The notes under the pieces were generated by a model, which was not told the origin of the DNA, made no database searches, and saw nothing but the letters and a program-made list of their open reading frames with translations. From contig JANBPK010000119.1 in the NCBI GenBank assembly GCA_027579435.1, forward strand, positions 1 through 30,151: a DNA stretch of 30,151 bases, read 5' to 3'. The position numbers and the translations under genes are program-made. Positions within the stretch are counted from its first letter, which is position 1; each line of letters begins with the position of its first letter. This DNA is from Candolleomyces eurysporus. Lineage: Eukaryota > Basidiomycota > Agaricomycetes > Agaricales > Psathyrellaceae. Shown piece after piece: positions 10,310 to 20,349 of the stretch.

Positions 10310-10700
10310 ATTGATTGGATTAGGGATGGAACGAGTGAGAGAGAGCAGACATAACGGAAGAAGAAGGGCTGATCTTGGAAACAAGGGCGTTGACACCGTT
10401 GTTAATCCTGGTTTCCAAGGGAGATGATGAGTTTCGACGCTAGCTCGGCCGCCGATCCCGAGCGATGAGCTGGAAGAGACCACGGACCGGTTGGGACTTT
10501 TCCAGCAGGCTGGAAAAAAAGTTCGAGACATCCAGATCGAATAATATTAGCTCTGAAGGGGAGATATTAAAATTTTATCTGATTCACGAAACCGAAGAAT
10601 GGAGCGTGCAGGTAAGTATACGGAGAGGGTAAACCTGGAAGAAGCTGCAATCCATGACTGGTAGAGATCGGGTAGGTGGGATAGTGGAGAAAGTCGCTTT
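10310..10700 (-). repeat. diverged dispersed repeat, copy 1 (inverted)
   Basis: Read on the minus strand, this stretch matches 12600-12960 read on the plus strand in the same order. Shared blocks are CCCACCT, CTCTACCAG, CAGCTTCTT, GGTTTCGTGAAT, CCCTTCAGAG, GATGTCTCG, CCGGT, a CTCTTCC block, CGAGCTAGC, CTTGGAAAC, GTTTCCAAG and TCTCTCACTC. Homology is obvious by order and spacing but diverged. The CTTGGAAAC/GTTTCCAAG pair makes a small internal inverted repeat. No coding capacity is conserved between the copies. Confidence 0.6.
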
Positions 10701-11520
10701 GATTGAGAGAGTGTGCTATCATTCTGAGATGAGGATTCAAGACAAAGGAAGGAGGAAGGAATTAGTCGCCAGGCGCTTGCAAGGGGACGCGTACACAGGC
10801 ACAAACTACGTCCATCACATGATCTCTATAGGTGGATGCTTTTTGTAGCGTCGACGATAAATCGTCGCCGGAAATACTTCTCATATCTGCAAGGCATAAT
10901 GAATTTCATCGATTGTTGAATATATATATATACAGCCTGGATTAATGTGATCAAAATCCTTGAATCACAGGTTAACCTCGAGATACCTAGTCTTCGTAGC
11001 ATTGATCCCCACCTTTGCAATGGCTCGAGCAAGGGCGGAAATATGCACCCCCTCTGCAGTGCCAGGCTGCTTCAACATGAGTTGACAGATAGCTTGTGAG
11101 AACTCGGGTAAATGGCTGTACTGATCGGAAAGCAACATTGAGGTCAGGCCGTGCTGAATACGTAAAGATATCACCCATACTACGCACTTGTTCTTTGCCT
11201 GGATAGCGCTCGGTGGCTATGGTGGAAGCATTTTCGCTTTGTAACACAAAGGGATTGAGTACTAGTGACGGGCTGGCCTTCTTTGTGGGAGTAGTTTTAT
11301 GGGAGATTTGAAGACTGAGCGAAGCGATCGGCGAAGTTAATCAGTAGGCAAGTTATCAAATAGTGTAGGACGCGGTTACGCGCTAGCGATATTTGTCCCA
11401 GTTTGGAACCCCCTCCGGACAAGCGCTCGCACTTGATAAAATGATTTGATCCCGTTTCGTCCTCCCTTGCATAGCATACACGGCTGTCAAACGTGCTCCT
11501 CATTGTCTTTGTTTCTCCCA
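10701..11520. other. intergenic, no gene supported
   Basis: Contains a (TA)5 tract near 10921-10931 and several overlapping open frames without splice or domain support. Nothing recognised. Confidence 0.3.
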
Positions 11521-12030
11521 CCTGCCCATCTCACCTCCTAATGTGTGGATCTGGCACGGATTCCAGTTGGCTGGAAGACCATTTTTAGTTGGAGAGCTCG
11601 ACACTCTCCTTCGTGTTGTCACATATGGACTCCCGACTTCTGGTCAGCGAGCTTCCTGCTCACTTAGTTCTCCCGAAATTTCCACTCACTTACCGCACTC
11701 GTAGATCGCTCTCTGGACTCTCTCAGATCAGCCCTCTGCAGCACATGGTTTTTATGGGATTTTCATCCCGCTGGAACTCACCGCTGGAATTTAGCCAGCG
11801 GGATCATGGGATTCTGATTACACCCACCGATGAGGAGCTCTTACGAGCTCCCGGCCAGAGGCCGCCCCCCGACCTTGGAAATAGGAAGTAGCGGCGTTCG
11901 TACACTCTACATTTCCACTGGGATTCCTCCTCTTAGAGACTTGGGTCTCCTTTTCCCATGACAGTATTTTTATTCTATCTAGTGATGAGAGACCCGAATG
12001 ATGGGTCCCACGTCATGCGCGAATGGTGCT
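11521..12030. other. repeat-derived, probably non-coding
   Basis: The segment holds internal short inverted repeats such as CCGCTGG...CCAGCGG near 11770-11807 and GAGCTCTTACGAGCTC near 11836-11851. It starts with a CCCACCTGCC block resembling the diverged repeat copies at 10310-10700 and 12600-12960. It may be a third, more eroded member. The open frames are not supported as genes. Confidence 0.3.
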
Positions 12031-12115
12031 TACATGAGTTTCCCCTGCGGCCGAGCTGGCGTCAGCTGAGCTGGAACCCAAGCTGGCGAAATTCCAGCTC
12101 AACTTTGAGCGCGGC
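12031..12115 (+). repeat. partial right arm of fold-back element
   Basis: From TACATGAGTTTCCC to the terminus GAGCGCGGC followed by TA, this is nearly identical to the right arm of the 401-bp element at 23093-23493 (about 23411-23493). The left arm is absent, so this is a broken or solo end. Confidence 0.7.
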
Positions 12116-12599
12116 TAATGTGAACCACGATTCCATCCCTGCTCTCAGACTTTTCATCGAATCTAACTCTTATGATGATACCACCAGGCTATCATCCCGG
12201 GCTTACCATACAATCCCCATCTTTCTCAGGTCCCTAAATCTTTCCTATGTCGAAGTTTTTCTCTCTTGATCCCATTGCTTTCAGCACTCTCGCAATTTTC
12301 CAAACACTGTAACTAATAGGCAATGTTTTCCATGAGAACTGGATCACTCTCATCGATTATAGCTTGCTAAAAGTCTTGTCACTATTCGATAACCAATTCA
12401 GCCTTTTACACTCGCTCATGGGGTGGCTATAAAAGTTCAAAGAACTTGACGACTATCGTTACAGTTTGACGAGATTTTCCTGGACAGTGTGAATTCGCGC
12501 TGAAGTTTAAAAAAAAAANCCAACNTTTACTTCAAGTTAACTCACATCGTGGTGCAACCTACTGGACAGTGACTACTTAACGAACAAGCAAGTTCTTCT
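12116..12599. other. intergenic, no gene supported
   Basis: AT-rich sequence with two N characters near an A run (12510-12530). No exon is supported. Confidence 0.3.
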
Positions 12600-12960
12600 T
12601 TCCCACCTGCCCTCTACCAGAGTCTGGGTAAGTCACACATCCCAGCTTCTTTGGGTGTACTCTCTCGTTGTATTCACCCGGACGCCCCGCTCTTTGGTTT
12701 CGTGAATGAATTAAATTCTATCTCTTCCCTTCAGAGATGAGATTCTTCGACCTTGATGTCTCGGACACTCTCTCTGGCCCGCTAGAAACCTCCCAGCCGG
12801 TTCATGAGCTCTTCCGATTCACTGCTCGGGGTTAGTTCCCGAGCTAGCACGGAGGTTCACCACACCCTTGGAAACTACATTTGCGTCAACGCTCGTTTCC
12901 AAGGCTCANTTCCTCATTTTTTGACGTCTCTCACTCCATCTCTCATCTTCTAACTATCCG
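12600..12960 (+). repeat. diverged dispersed repeat, copy 2
   Basis: Plus-strand counterpart of the copy at 10310-10700, with the same ordered blocks. These include TTTCGTGAAT, CCCTTCAGAG, GATGTCTCGG, CCCAGCCGGTT and CGAGCTAGCAC, plus an internal CTTGGAAAC/GTTTCCAAG inverted repeat at about 12872-12908. The two copies are about 2 kb apart in opposite orientation. Confidence 0.6.
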
Positions 12961-13409
12961 ATCTGACGGATTCCTGGAAGGGTCTCCATTGGCATTGCAA
13001 GCGATACTTATCGACTTACAGAAAGGCGATCTACTGGAAGAGTAGATGGATGCACGAGGTGGTGATCATACATCTTTTTCTCGCCGCTTCTCGTCAAAAA
13101 TCGCTGTAACTCAGTCGCTTTGCTCTGGTTGTTGGTCACCCGTCGCCGCCCACAGGTAATTTCAGTAGACGGCGAGGTATGACAACTATGGGATTTTTTT
13201 GGACTTCTGTGGGAGGAGGCTGATCTCACTGGGAATAAGTCGGGCATAGGGAATTCTGTGAATAACGACTAATGACACAAAAAAGAGACAACATGAAAAA
13301 TAAAAAATAGGGAATTACGAAAATCAAGCGAAATGATTATGCCATTTGGAGATTACGCGCTGTGATGGCTCAACATGGGTTCGCCATCGCCATTGATAAG
13401 AGAAGTTGG
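12961..13409. other. 3' flank of the reductase gene
   Basis: Contains the probable 3' untranslated region of the minus-strand reductase gene (T/A-rich tracts around 13260-13320). I searched it for a spliced exon encoding a Cys-x-x-Cys tail in continuation of the reductase and saw none. Confidence 0.45.
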
Positions 13410-16400
13410 CTACACTTTGACTGGAAGGACGACTGGGTTTGGGAAAGAAGTCGTCTTTGTTCGAAGATAAAACATCCCAGTCTTCAGGCCTGACGTCCAG
13501 GCTTGGAAAATAACAGAGTTCTGATGGTCATAAGGGGATCAGTAAGTTAAAACCCACGACCTAGTGGTGAGCACTAGGTACAACTCACGAGGTCATTGAT
13601 AGTAGGATCTTTGATATACAAGCCCAGGCTTTGACTCTGGCAAGTAAATGGCCCTCGATCAGCAGCCATACCAATTAACACAGAGGGGTCGACGTCCCAT
13701 ACGGTCTTGAACAAAAGGCGTATGTCAAGAGGAATATCGTCGATGTTCTGAATTGAGTCTATATCGGGTAAGACGGACCGTGAATATCAGCGAGATATTC
13801 GAAGTATACCATTTAGAAATTCGACCCACCTCCATGTGAAATGATGAGGTCTCTTAAATTATTGTTCCATAAGTTACGTTCAATCAGTTTGTTCACCAGT
13901 ATACGGTTCACTACCACGAAATTCCGCGCGAAAATGGTCTGAGTGTGAACGAGACTATATGGTGGAGGTCAAGACCGATCGATCGGAAAGTCGAAATTTG
14001 CCGAGCGGTTGAGGCGAACGGAAAATCGATCGGGAGAAAATGGGATCGAACGTATTGTTAGCTCATTGGATTTAATGGAAAAAGAAAAAAAAAAAAGACG
14101 AGAAGACCGGGTGGGAGGGATGGGAGAAGAACATTCTTACCTCGAATATGGTCCAATGGATTCGGAGTAGCCGGTAATTTGCGTGGTACCAGTGGTGGGC
14201 ATGTAAGCGATAAGCATGGAGTTGGCTATACCTCTGGTAACTTTGTGGCGTAAGCCAGCCCAATCGTGAAGCCTTCTGGTGGGGACCATATTCCAGAGGT
14301 CAGGCTGAAGTAAGCCCTTTGAGCTTGGACTCCCCTTAAAGGCAGGGTAAGTTCCGAATAAACGAGTCAGATTACAACTCTCATCCAGCGCTGTGTAGTA
14401 GATCGACTCTGAAACCTGCTCGCTGAAGGACATCGCTTCAGAGGAATCGAATGGAAGGTTCATGAGGGCGAGGGTATCGGCTAGCCCTTGAATGCCTATT
14501 CCAATAGCTCGCGTGTTCAACGCTGCACGTTTCACTTTGGGTGACGGATATGTAGTTCGATCAATGCCTCTATTGAGAGACAATGTTACGTGGCGAACGA
14601 TATGGTCCAATAAGGAGAAATCGAATGCTCTGTCGCCCTTCACGAAATTAGGCAACACTATTGAAGCCAAATGACAAGTAGCGATTTCGTCCTGGCTCGA
14701 AAATCGTAAGATTTCTGCGCACATATTGGAGTGAGTAATGGTTCCTATATGTTTTTCGTTGCTTTTGTCTATAAACAATAAGCGTCAGTCGCAGTCCCGA
14801 TTATTCATCTCTACTCACCATTGATAGCGTCCTTGAATAAAATGGACGGGCCTCCACTCTCGATGACACTTTGGAGTATCTCGCACCACAATTTTCGTGC
14901 AGGAATACATTCCCTACCTATTCCGTCTCGTTCCAGCTGTTCATACTCTCGTTCGAAGTCTTCTCCATAAAGATTTGAGAGTAAAGGGGCCTCTGAAGGG
15001 CAGAATAACGTCCATTGTTGGTTTCGTTCCGTTCGACGCATACTGGAGGGAAAGGAATGAGAATAAACCGTTTGAAACGACGATTATAAAACATAATATA
15101 CGGTCAGTGAAAATGATTTAAGTGCGTGAATGACAAGGCGCGCCTCACAATAAGTCGTTCATCATCAAACCACGAAAAAGCCTCTGAACACTGTCACCCT
15201 CTGGCGTAGAAAATCTTTTCATCCGTACGAATTCGAGCACGTCTGCATGCCATGGCTCCACGTATGCTGTAATGACCCCTGATCTTTCATTGGGACCTTT
15301 TCCGACGACCTCCATCGCCGATTCGAAGAGATTTAAGACAGCTGGAAGTCCACTTCTCTTGATGCCTTTAAGTATCGAACTAGAAACAAGTGTACTGTTC
15401 ATCAATAAAGCCAAAAGGAAAAAGAACGATAAGTTTTAAATTCACGTACCAAGCAGCGGGGACGTTGTTCATCCCGAAGCCGACGTCTACTCCTCCACGA
15501 CATAATTTGCTAGTAGAGAGTAAAGCGTGAAAAATGTCGTCTGGATTGTCGCTAGCAGATAGCAAGAAACAGGACCCCAATTGAGAGCTTTCAGTTCCGC
15601 TGTTGCTAATTATCGGAGAGGCATAGGAATAGTACATCTTCGAAGTGAAGTCGTAGCATTTGGATACGTTCTCGAGATCAGAACCATGAATAAACAACGC
15701 GACTCGTAAGAACATATATTGTGGACGTTCGAAGAGCTCTTCATCCTGGCGTAAGAGATATGAATGTTTGAGATTTTGGAGAGAAAAGCTGAAGAGCGTT
15801 ATTTTTTTTNAAAAAAAAAACATATGGCATCGTGTTTTTACGTACTAATCAAGCAGTTCGTCTCGACTAGGAACGACCATTAAATCGAGAATGTCTTGAT
15901 TTCTCCCGACCAGGTCGAGAAACGTAGAAGAGAGGAGGTGTGATGCCTTACGCATAGCTTCAGAAAATGTATTTTCGGTTTGGCGGTAAATCAGGTCGAT
16001 TTCAATGTTGGCTGCAACTTTACCGCAGAGGAGATGTTTATATTCCATTTGAGCAGCAGACTCTGCCAACAGTCTCTGCGGAACGAGTTTAGATAGTTTT
16101 GGGTCGAGATCCTTTACAAATTTACGACTTACATCTATCTCCTGAGAATGAACGCGTGGATGGAGTCTGTTGGTAACGACCTCGGCCAAGCTATCAAATG
16201 AGAACGGCTTGTTAAGACAACCTAAAATCCTCCGGTGGTAGCGGTAGAAAAAGCATACCTCTTCGCGAGACTTCGTCCAGTTTCGCCCCACCCACAGCCA
16301 CCCAATGACTACCACATGGAACGTGAGACCGTATTGCACCACAAAGAGAGAGGAGATCGAATCGTTGAAAAGGTTGTGATAAATAAAAAATGCGACGGAG

Positions 16401-16763
16401 TGTAAGATTAAGGTCTATAACTATAGGGGGGGGGGGGGGGGGCGAAACNATAAAATTGGTAGAACGTACTCACAATTTGTATNCGACGTCTTAACTGAAA
16501 AGAATATACGAAAGAAATCAACAAAGAGGGATTTTTTGTCAATTCGGAATGAAAGTACCTTTTCAATCTCGAAAGGCTCTGACCATCTACGGTATGTTGA
16601 GCTACATGTAGTGTGGAATGGGAAAGTCAAATGACGTGAGCTCACCCTCCTAGCCGATCGGATAATCGTGTTAAACAGATTAGATGAGCTCTCATGGACG
16701 AAGAGTGCTCTTACCTCTTTTCTCGACCAGAATGAGGGGAAGGCTTTGTTGGTCTTTGGACAT
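13410..16763 (-). CDS. ribonucleotide reductase large-subunit paralogue
   Basis: Class I ribonucleotide reductase alpha chain by order of motifs. Exons: 16763-16715, a poorly defined second exon ending at 16559, 16494-16474, 16190-15846, 15788-15450, 15379-15149, 15042-14819, 14768-14141, 13954-13830, 13758-13589 and 13520-13410. Phases agree from the third exon on if the N at 16483 is ignored; total about 760 aa. Kept: SQLGSCFLL (first active-site Cys), HSNMCAEI with the N-x-C-x-E triad (14727-14713), ATCHLAS (second Cys), AYVEPWHAD and GLKTGMFYLRT. Changed: the radical-transfer pair is Phe-Tyr instead of Tyr-Tyr (13472-13467); PTTGT replaces PTAST; SESIGPY replaces NESIEPY; GPNERSG replaces GGNKRPG; the ATP-cone region is very divergent. 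The protein stops 19 residues after GMFYLRT, so the C-terminal Cys-x-x-Cys tail is absent. The normal enzyme makes dNTPs with a small subunit in the cytosol. This one is probably not self-sufficient. Exons 1 and 2 are one base out of phase. Confidence 0.9.
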
Positions 16764-17506
16764 GGTGTCGATTTTGGCGACGCGAAAGATTCTTGAGCTT
16801 GAAAGTGTCTATAGGATCTTCAATTTAAATAGTCTTCGGGACAAATAACCTCCAATCGTTAAAATACGACGAGATCTGTTGACCAGTTGAGATACGTGGG
16901 CAAATTAGGTAGAAGCCCTGGTTCGCAGAAACGTTGATGTATCGCAACGTATTCCAGCGGACGCAGCAACACTTTTGAGGTACCTCGATAAAGTCATTGA
17001 AATCCGTAGTATGCTCAGTCTCCAAAGAGCTTTGGGATGACGTGGTGAGTGCGCATTGAACGCCACCTGTTCAAAACCCTATAGGAGGGTGCAGGGTCCA
17101 TATTCAGCGCCACGGTTTCTCCACGTCATCGAAAAGAGCTGGATTTGTTTATTCAGGTGGCGTCAGTAACATTGGAGACTATAGTTGAACTTCGAGAATG
17201 CACGTATGTGGATCGCGCACCGATTCGGCTCAACACCAACCACATATATCTGGATGGAAATCAAAAAAACGGGTTAGGACACAGGTGTTCTACAAGAGTG
17301 TGGCTCATCATTACACGCATTTTGTCAGATGAGATCATACCCGATTTATCTGCCTTTCAGTAGGCTCCACTGGCTTAACAGCCAGAAGAGCATATAACTG
17401 AAGCTCCTGGACTAATCCGACAAGTAAAGACGTATAAAGACGCGAGGAATGAGAAGGAAAGGTAAACCGAGAATTGATCGTGAACCATCCTCTGAACCTC
17501 CCGATT
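16764..17506. promoter_or_regulatory. divergent intergenic/promoter region
   Basis: A 743-bp interval between the reductase start on the minus strand and the F-box-like start on the plus strand, so it should hold both promoters. No consensus operator or TATA box close to either start was recognised, and no gene is supported inside it. Confidence 0.4.
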
Positions 17507-18609
17507 ATGTCAGCCATCACCCATCCCGGCAATCTCCTTTTACCCGCATCAAATCCTGTCATGGGGCCTTTCGAATCCTTTCTTCTCCGCGCCCCCGAAT
17601 TCATGGTAGACCAATTCTTGGACTACCTGGATCTTCCCCAAATAATTACTCTTGGTCGCCTCAATATTCGACTCCGCATGCTTCAACATGCCTATTCAAA
17701 CGAGACGTGGAACTTTGTCAGGTTCCTTGAAATCTACGTCACCAAAGGCATAGATCTTCTGTCGCTATTGGATGGAAGATCCGCACTCATACACGGGGAG
17801 GCAGTCTTGCGNTTTTTTTCTTCGATGTTCTACATCGAATTGTCCCCTCGAAATCTGTACAGATGTTACGAAACTTTATTACATCCAGCGAATTTTGGCC
17901 AACGACGGATACGAACTTCAAGCATCGAGCAGCAACTCACTCCCTCACCCATATCTTAACGCCACCGCGCACCAAGCTTACATCGACCAGGTCAGTAACT
18001 GGATCATATCTAAAGAGCCAAAGACCGAATTCGTCAAGGATGGTACCTATTTGTACAACTATTCAAGGACTTTTGGGTCACGTCATGTCTCCGTCGTGGT
18101 ACGTCTCGTCTGTTGGGAACCGTTTCGTTACGTATTCCAAACTGGGTTCAGTAAGTGGTCGCTTTTGACAAGTCACCTTGATTTCAATTATTTTCTCTTA
18201 GCTCCCCTTACATGTCTTATGACAAGCGATCGAGCTATTTGCCCTTTTGCGAGAAGCACCATGGTGCATCATTTGGCGTTTAGCATGCCTCATGCTTCCT
18301 CCCTTGAACGTATCCAGAGCCCCAGCCTGGAAATACACGACGAGGTCACAGGGAGGACACATGTATTCACAATAGCACGAGGGCCACCAATTGAGCGCCA
18401 TCGGTACGATTTCTGTGAAGACGGAAACCGCTTCCTAGGAGATGCCCAATGTTGGATTATTGACAAAATCAAGAAATGTTCGTACGCTCCCCTATACCCT
18501 CAAAAATTCAAAAAATTGAGCTAAGTTTTGTTTATTTCTAGATCCTATGCGTCTACGCTCCATCTTTCGAGGGCCACCCTTCGAGGTAGTGGACTGGACC
18601 ATGCTCTAA
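17507..18609 (+). CDS. F-box-like protein with decayed nucleotidyltransferase core
   Basis: Exons 17507-18150, 18202-18477 and 18542-18609 join in phase to about 328 aa if the N at 17812 is treated as spurious; dropping it restores VLRFFLR. The F-box-like segment PEFMVDQFLDYLDLPQIITL lies near residues 30-50. The later core aligns with the gene at 7197-8426: GEAVLRFF with GSQALRFF, PLEICTDV with SDIDILTG, LANDGYEL with LTTDGFYR, MTSDRAICPFARSTM with the GKEAVSMFPASTF region. The G-S is now G-E and the D-x-D is gone, so nucleotidyl transfer is unlikely (inference). The F-box end could still bind the SCF adaptor. The start is chosen as the first ATG in frame; 17561 is an alternative. No in-frame stop is seen. 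Confidence 0.75.
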
Positions 18610-18952
18610 GATCGCATCGGTTCCTACCTAAGAGTTTCCGAACCATTTGTTCTCAGGTCTGTATTTTTGGCTCAGCATCGTAAACGAATCTGACTGCAGT
18701 TCGCCCTTTTCTCCAGTTCCAAATATATTCGGAGCTTGCAGTTGATCGGCTCCAAACGGAAGTTTGGAGATATTTCGGACTGAGATCTCCCAGATCGAGA
18801 TGCCGATCATCGATTCAGAATGTAAGAGTTCTACGTCCCCGTCCGCAGTGTATATAACAGTACCTACGATAAGATGACGCTTCCCTTGCCAAGCCAATAA
18901 AAACTACGCTCTATGCCCTCGTCCTACCCAATTTATTCTCCGATAAGTCGTA
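18610..18952. promoter_or_regulatory. upstream region of orphan gene
   Basis: Holds a TATATAAC box at about 18848-18855, some 100 bp before the next start codon, which may serve the orphan gene at 18953. An 89-codon minus-strand frame crosses the region, but it has no splice or domain support. Confidence 0.4.
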
Positions 18953-19703
18953 ATGTCTCAAGCTGTCCAACCGCAATATTTACAACTGGTATGTCTCATG
19001 ATTCAACAGACATTGCGAATTCCTTTTAGTTACTAATCGATTTGTTAGCACCAAGCTCACCCCTACCCTCCTTTCAGCTTCAAGATTGTGAGGTTTTTAC
19101 TTCTAAGTTCGTTATGACGGCTAAAACTTTACATCTCAATAGCGACGAAGTGTTGAAATCATTGTATTGCCCACGGATGGATTCAAAGCCGAAGTGTGGT
19201 CTGCTGCCGTACTTAGCCGACTTGGAGCACCTGGCATCATGCGGGATGAAATAGACCTCAGTTGCCTCTTTCCGGGGGGTTATGTCAGTGTTCTCCTTTG
19301 CTCCCACCCTTTCACCGGAAACCCTCTTCCATTCTCATATCGAATCTATGTGGATAATCACGCATCACCGCGTCCTCTCAATAAGACCGTCGATGCATAC
19401 TTCAGACGACCATGGGTCGGAAATGTAGTATTAGTGAAGTACACCCGTCCAACCATGGATTCTCGTAGCTCCTTTGTACACATCAAGAGGGGAGAGGCCA
19501 AACTGGCAATATATTTCCTTGGAGAGTGAGTATCTCGTCCTGGTTCCCTACTGGTGCTTCTGTCGCATCTTTCGTTCATAATTATCTATCTTTAACTACG
19601 TTCGCATCGCTAATAACTCATACCTGATCCATATAGGTGGTTGATATTCCACTGGGAGAAGATATTCGGACGTATAGAAACCTGGGAATCTGTTCCATAT
19701 TGA
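18953..19703 (+). CDS. small orphan protein, four exons
   Basis: Exons 18953-18988, 19049-19087, 19143-19525 and 19637-19703 give 174 aa with perfect phase and GT..AG junctions. It starts MSQAVQPQYLQL and continues with RRSVEIIVLPTDGFKAEVW and PGIMRDEIDLSCLFPGGYVS. It ends GEWLIFHWEKIFGRIETW. Mixed alpha/beta composition; no transmembrane segment, signal peptide or known motif. It follows the F-box-like gene in the same direction by about 340 bp, but nothing suggests a shared function. The gene model is strong; the function is unknown. Confidence 0.7.
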
Positions 19704-20349
19704 CCGCAGGACGTGTTGTGGTAGTCATTCTTCGCTCGATTCTTGGGAACAATTTATCTTGGTATGCTATTTCACTCGTAACAAGATTTTGACGATGTCT
19801 TTTCACCATTTTACAAGTCGGNTGATCATTCTTGNTTTTCTCTNCCCCTTTCTTTTNNTTTTTTTTTTCCCTTCTTCTTCTTCATTTGGAAGGGGGGAGG
19901 GGTCTCGAAAAATAGGGCTTCGTGATTGTAAATAGTACTTTATACTGTCGCGTTCGATTTATGTTTCCAAGAGCTAGAAGAAAGTGAAATGAAATACGAC
20001 TATCGACTTTAATAACCATCTTTCAGACAGTTCTGGTCCAGGAGATCAACAAAAATCCCATTCCCATGAATGCCGATCAAATGAGAGTGATGAGGGGACC
20101 CGTGTTTCATCGCAAGGAAGACATAATCCGCCGAGAGAACTCGGAGATGAGATCGCCGGCTGATCAAATGGCGATCCTAATTCTTGATCCTAGTTAAACC
20201 CAAAATTGATCAGCTCTGTCCAAATATAAATAAATCACACGATGCTCACTAGCCCGTTTGGGGGGGGGACACAAATCACCCACAAATGTGAGGTTTTGCG
20301 GAACCAACGAGGACATGGAAGAGGATGCTTTGCATCGAGATCAAAGCGG
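19704..20349. other. convergent intergenic region with pyrimidine tract
   Basis: Lies between the 3' ends of two convergent genes. Between about 19815 and 19890 there is a T/C-rich low-complexity tract containing five N characters, and a G9 run occurs near 20260. No gene is seen. Confidence 0.5.

Noticed and set aside
16431..16442. Long G run as a possible G-quadruplex in a reductase intron
   Set aside because: A single homopolymer next to an N character; its length is unreliable in this assembly.
18628..18897. 89-codon minus-strand frame between two plus-strand genes
   Set aside because: Covers the probable promoter, including a TATA-like box, of the downstream gene; no family or splice support.
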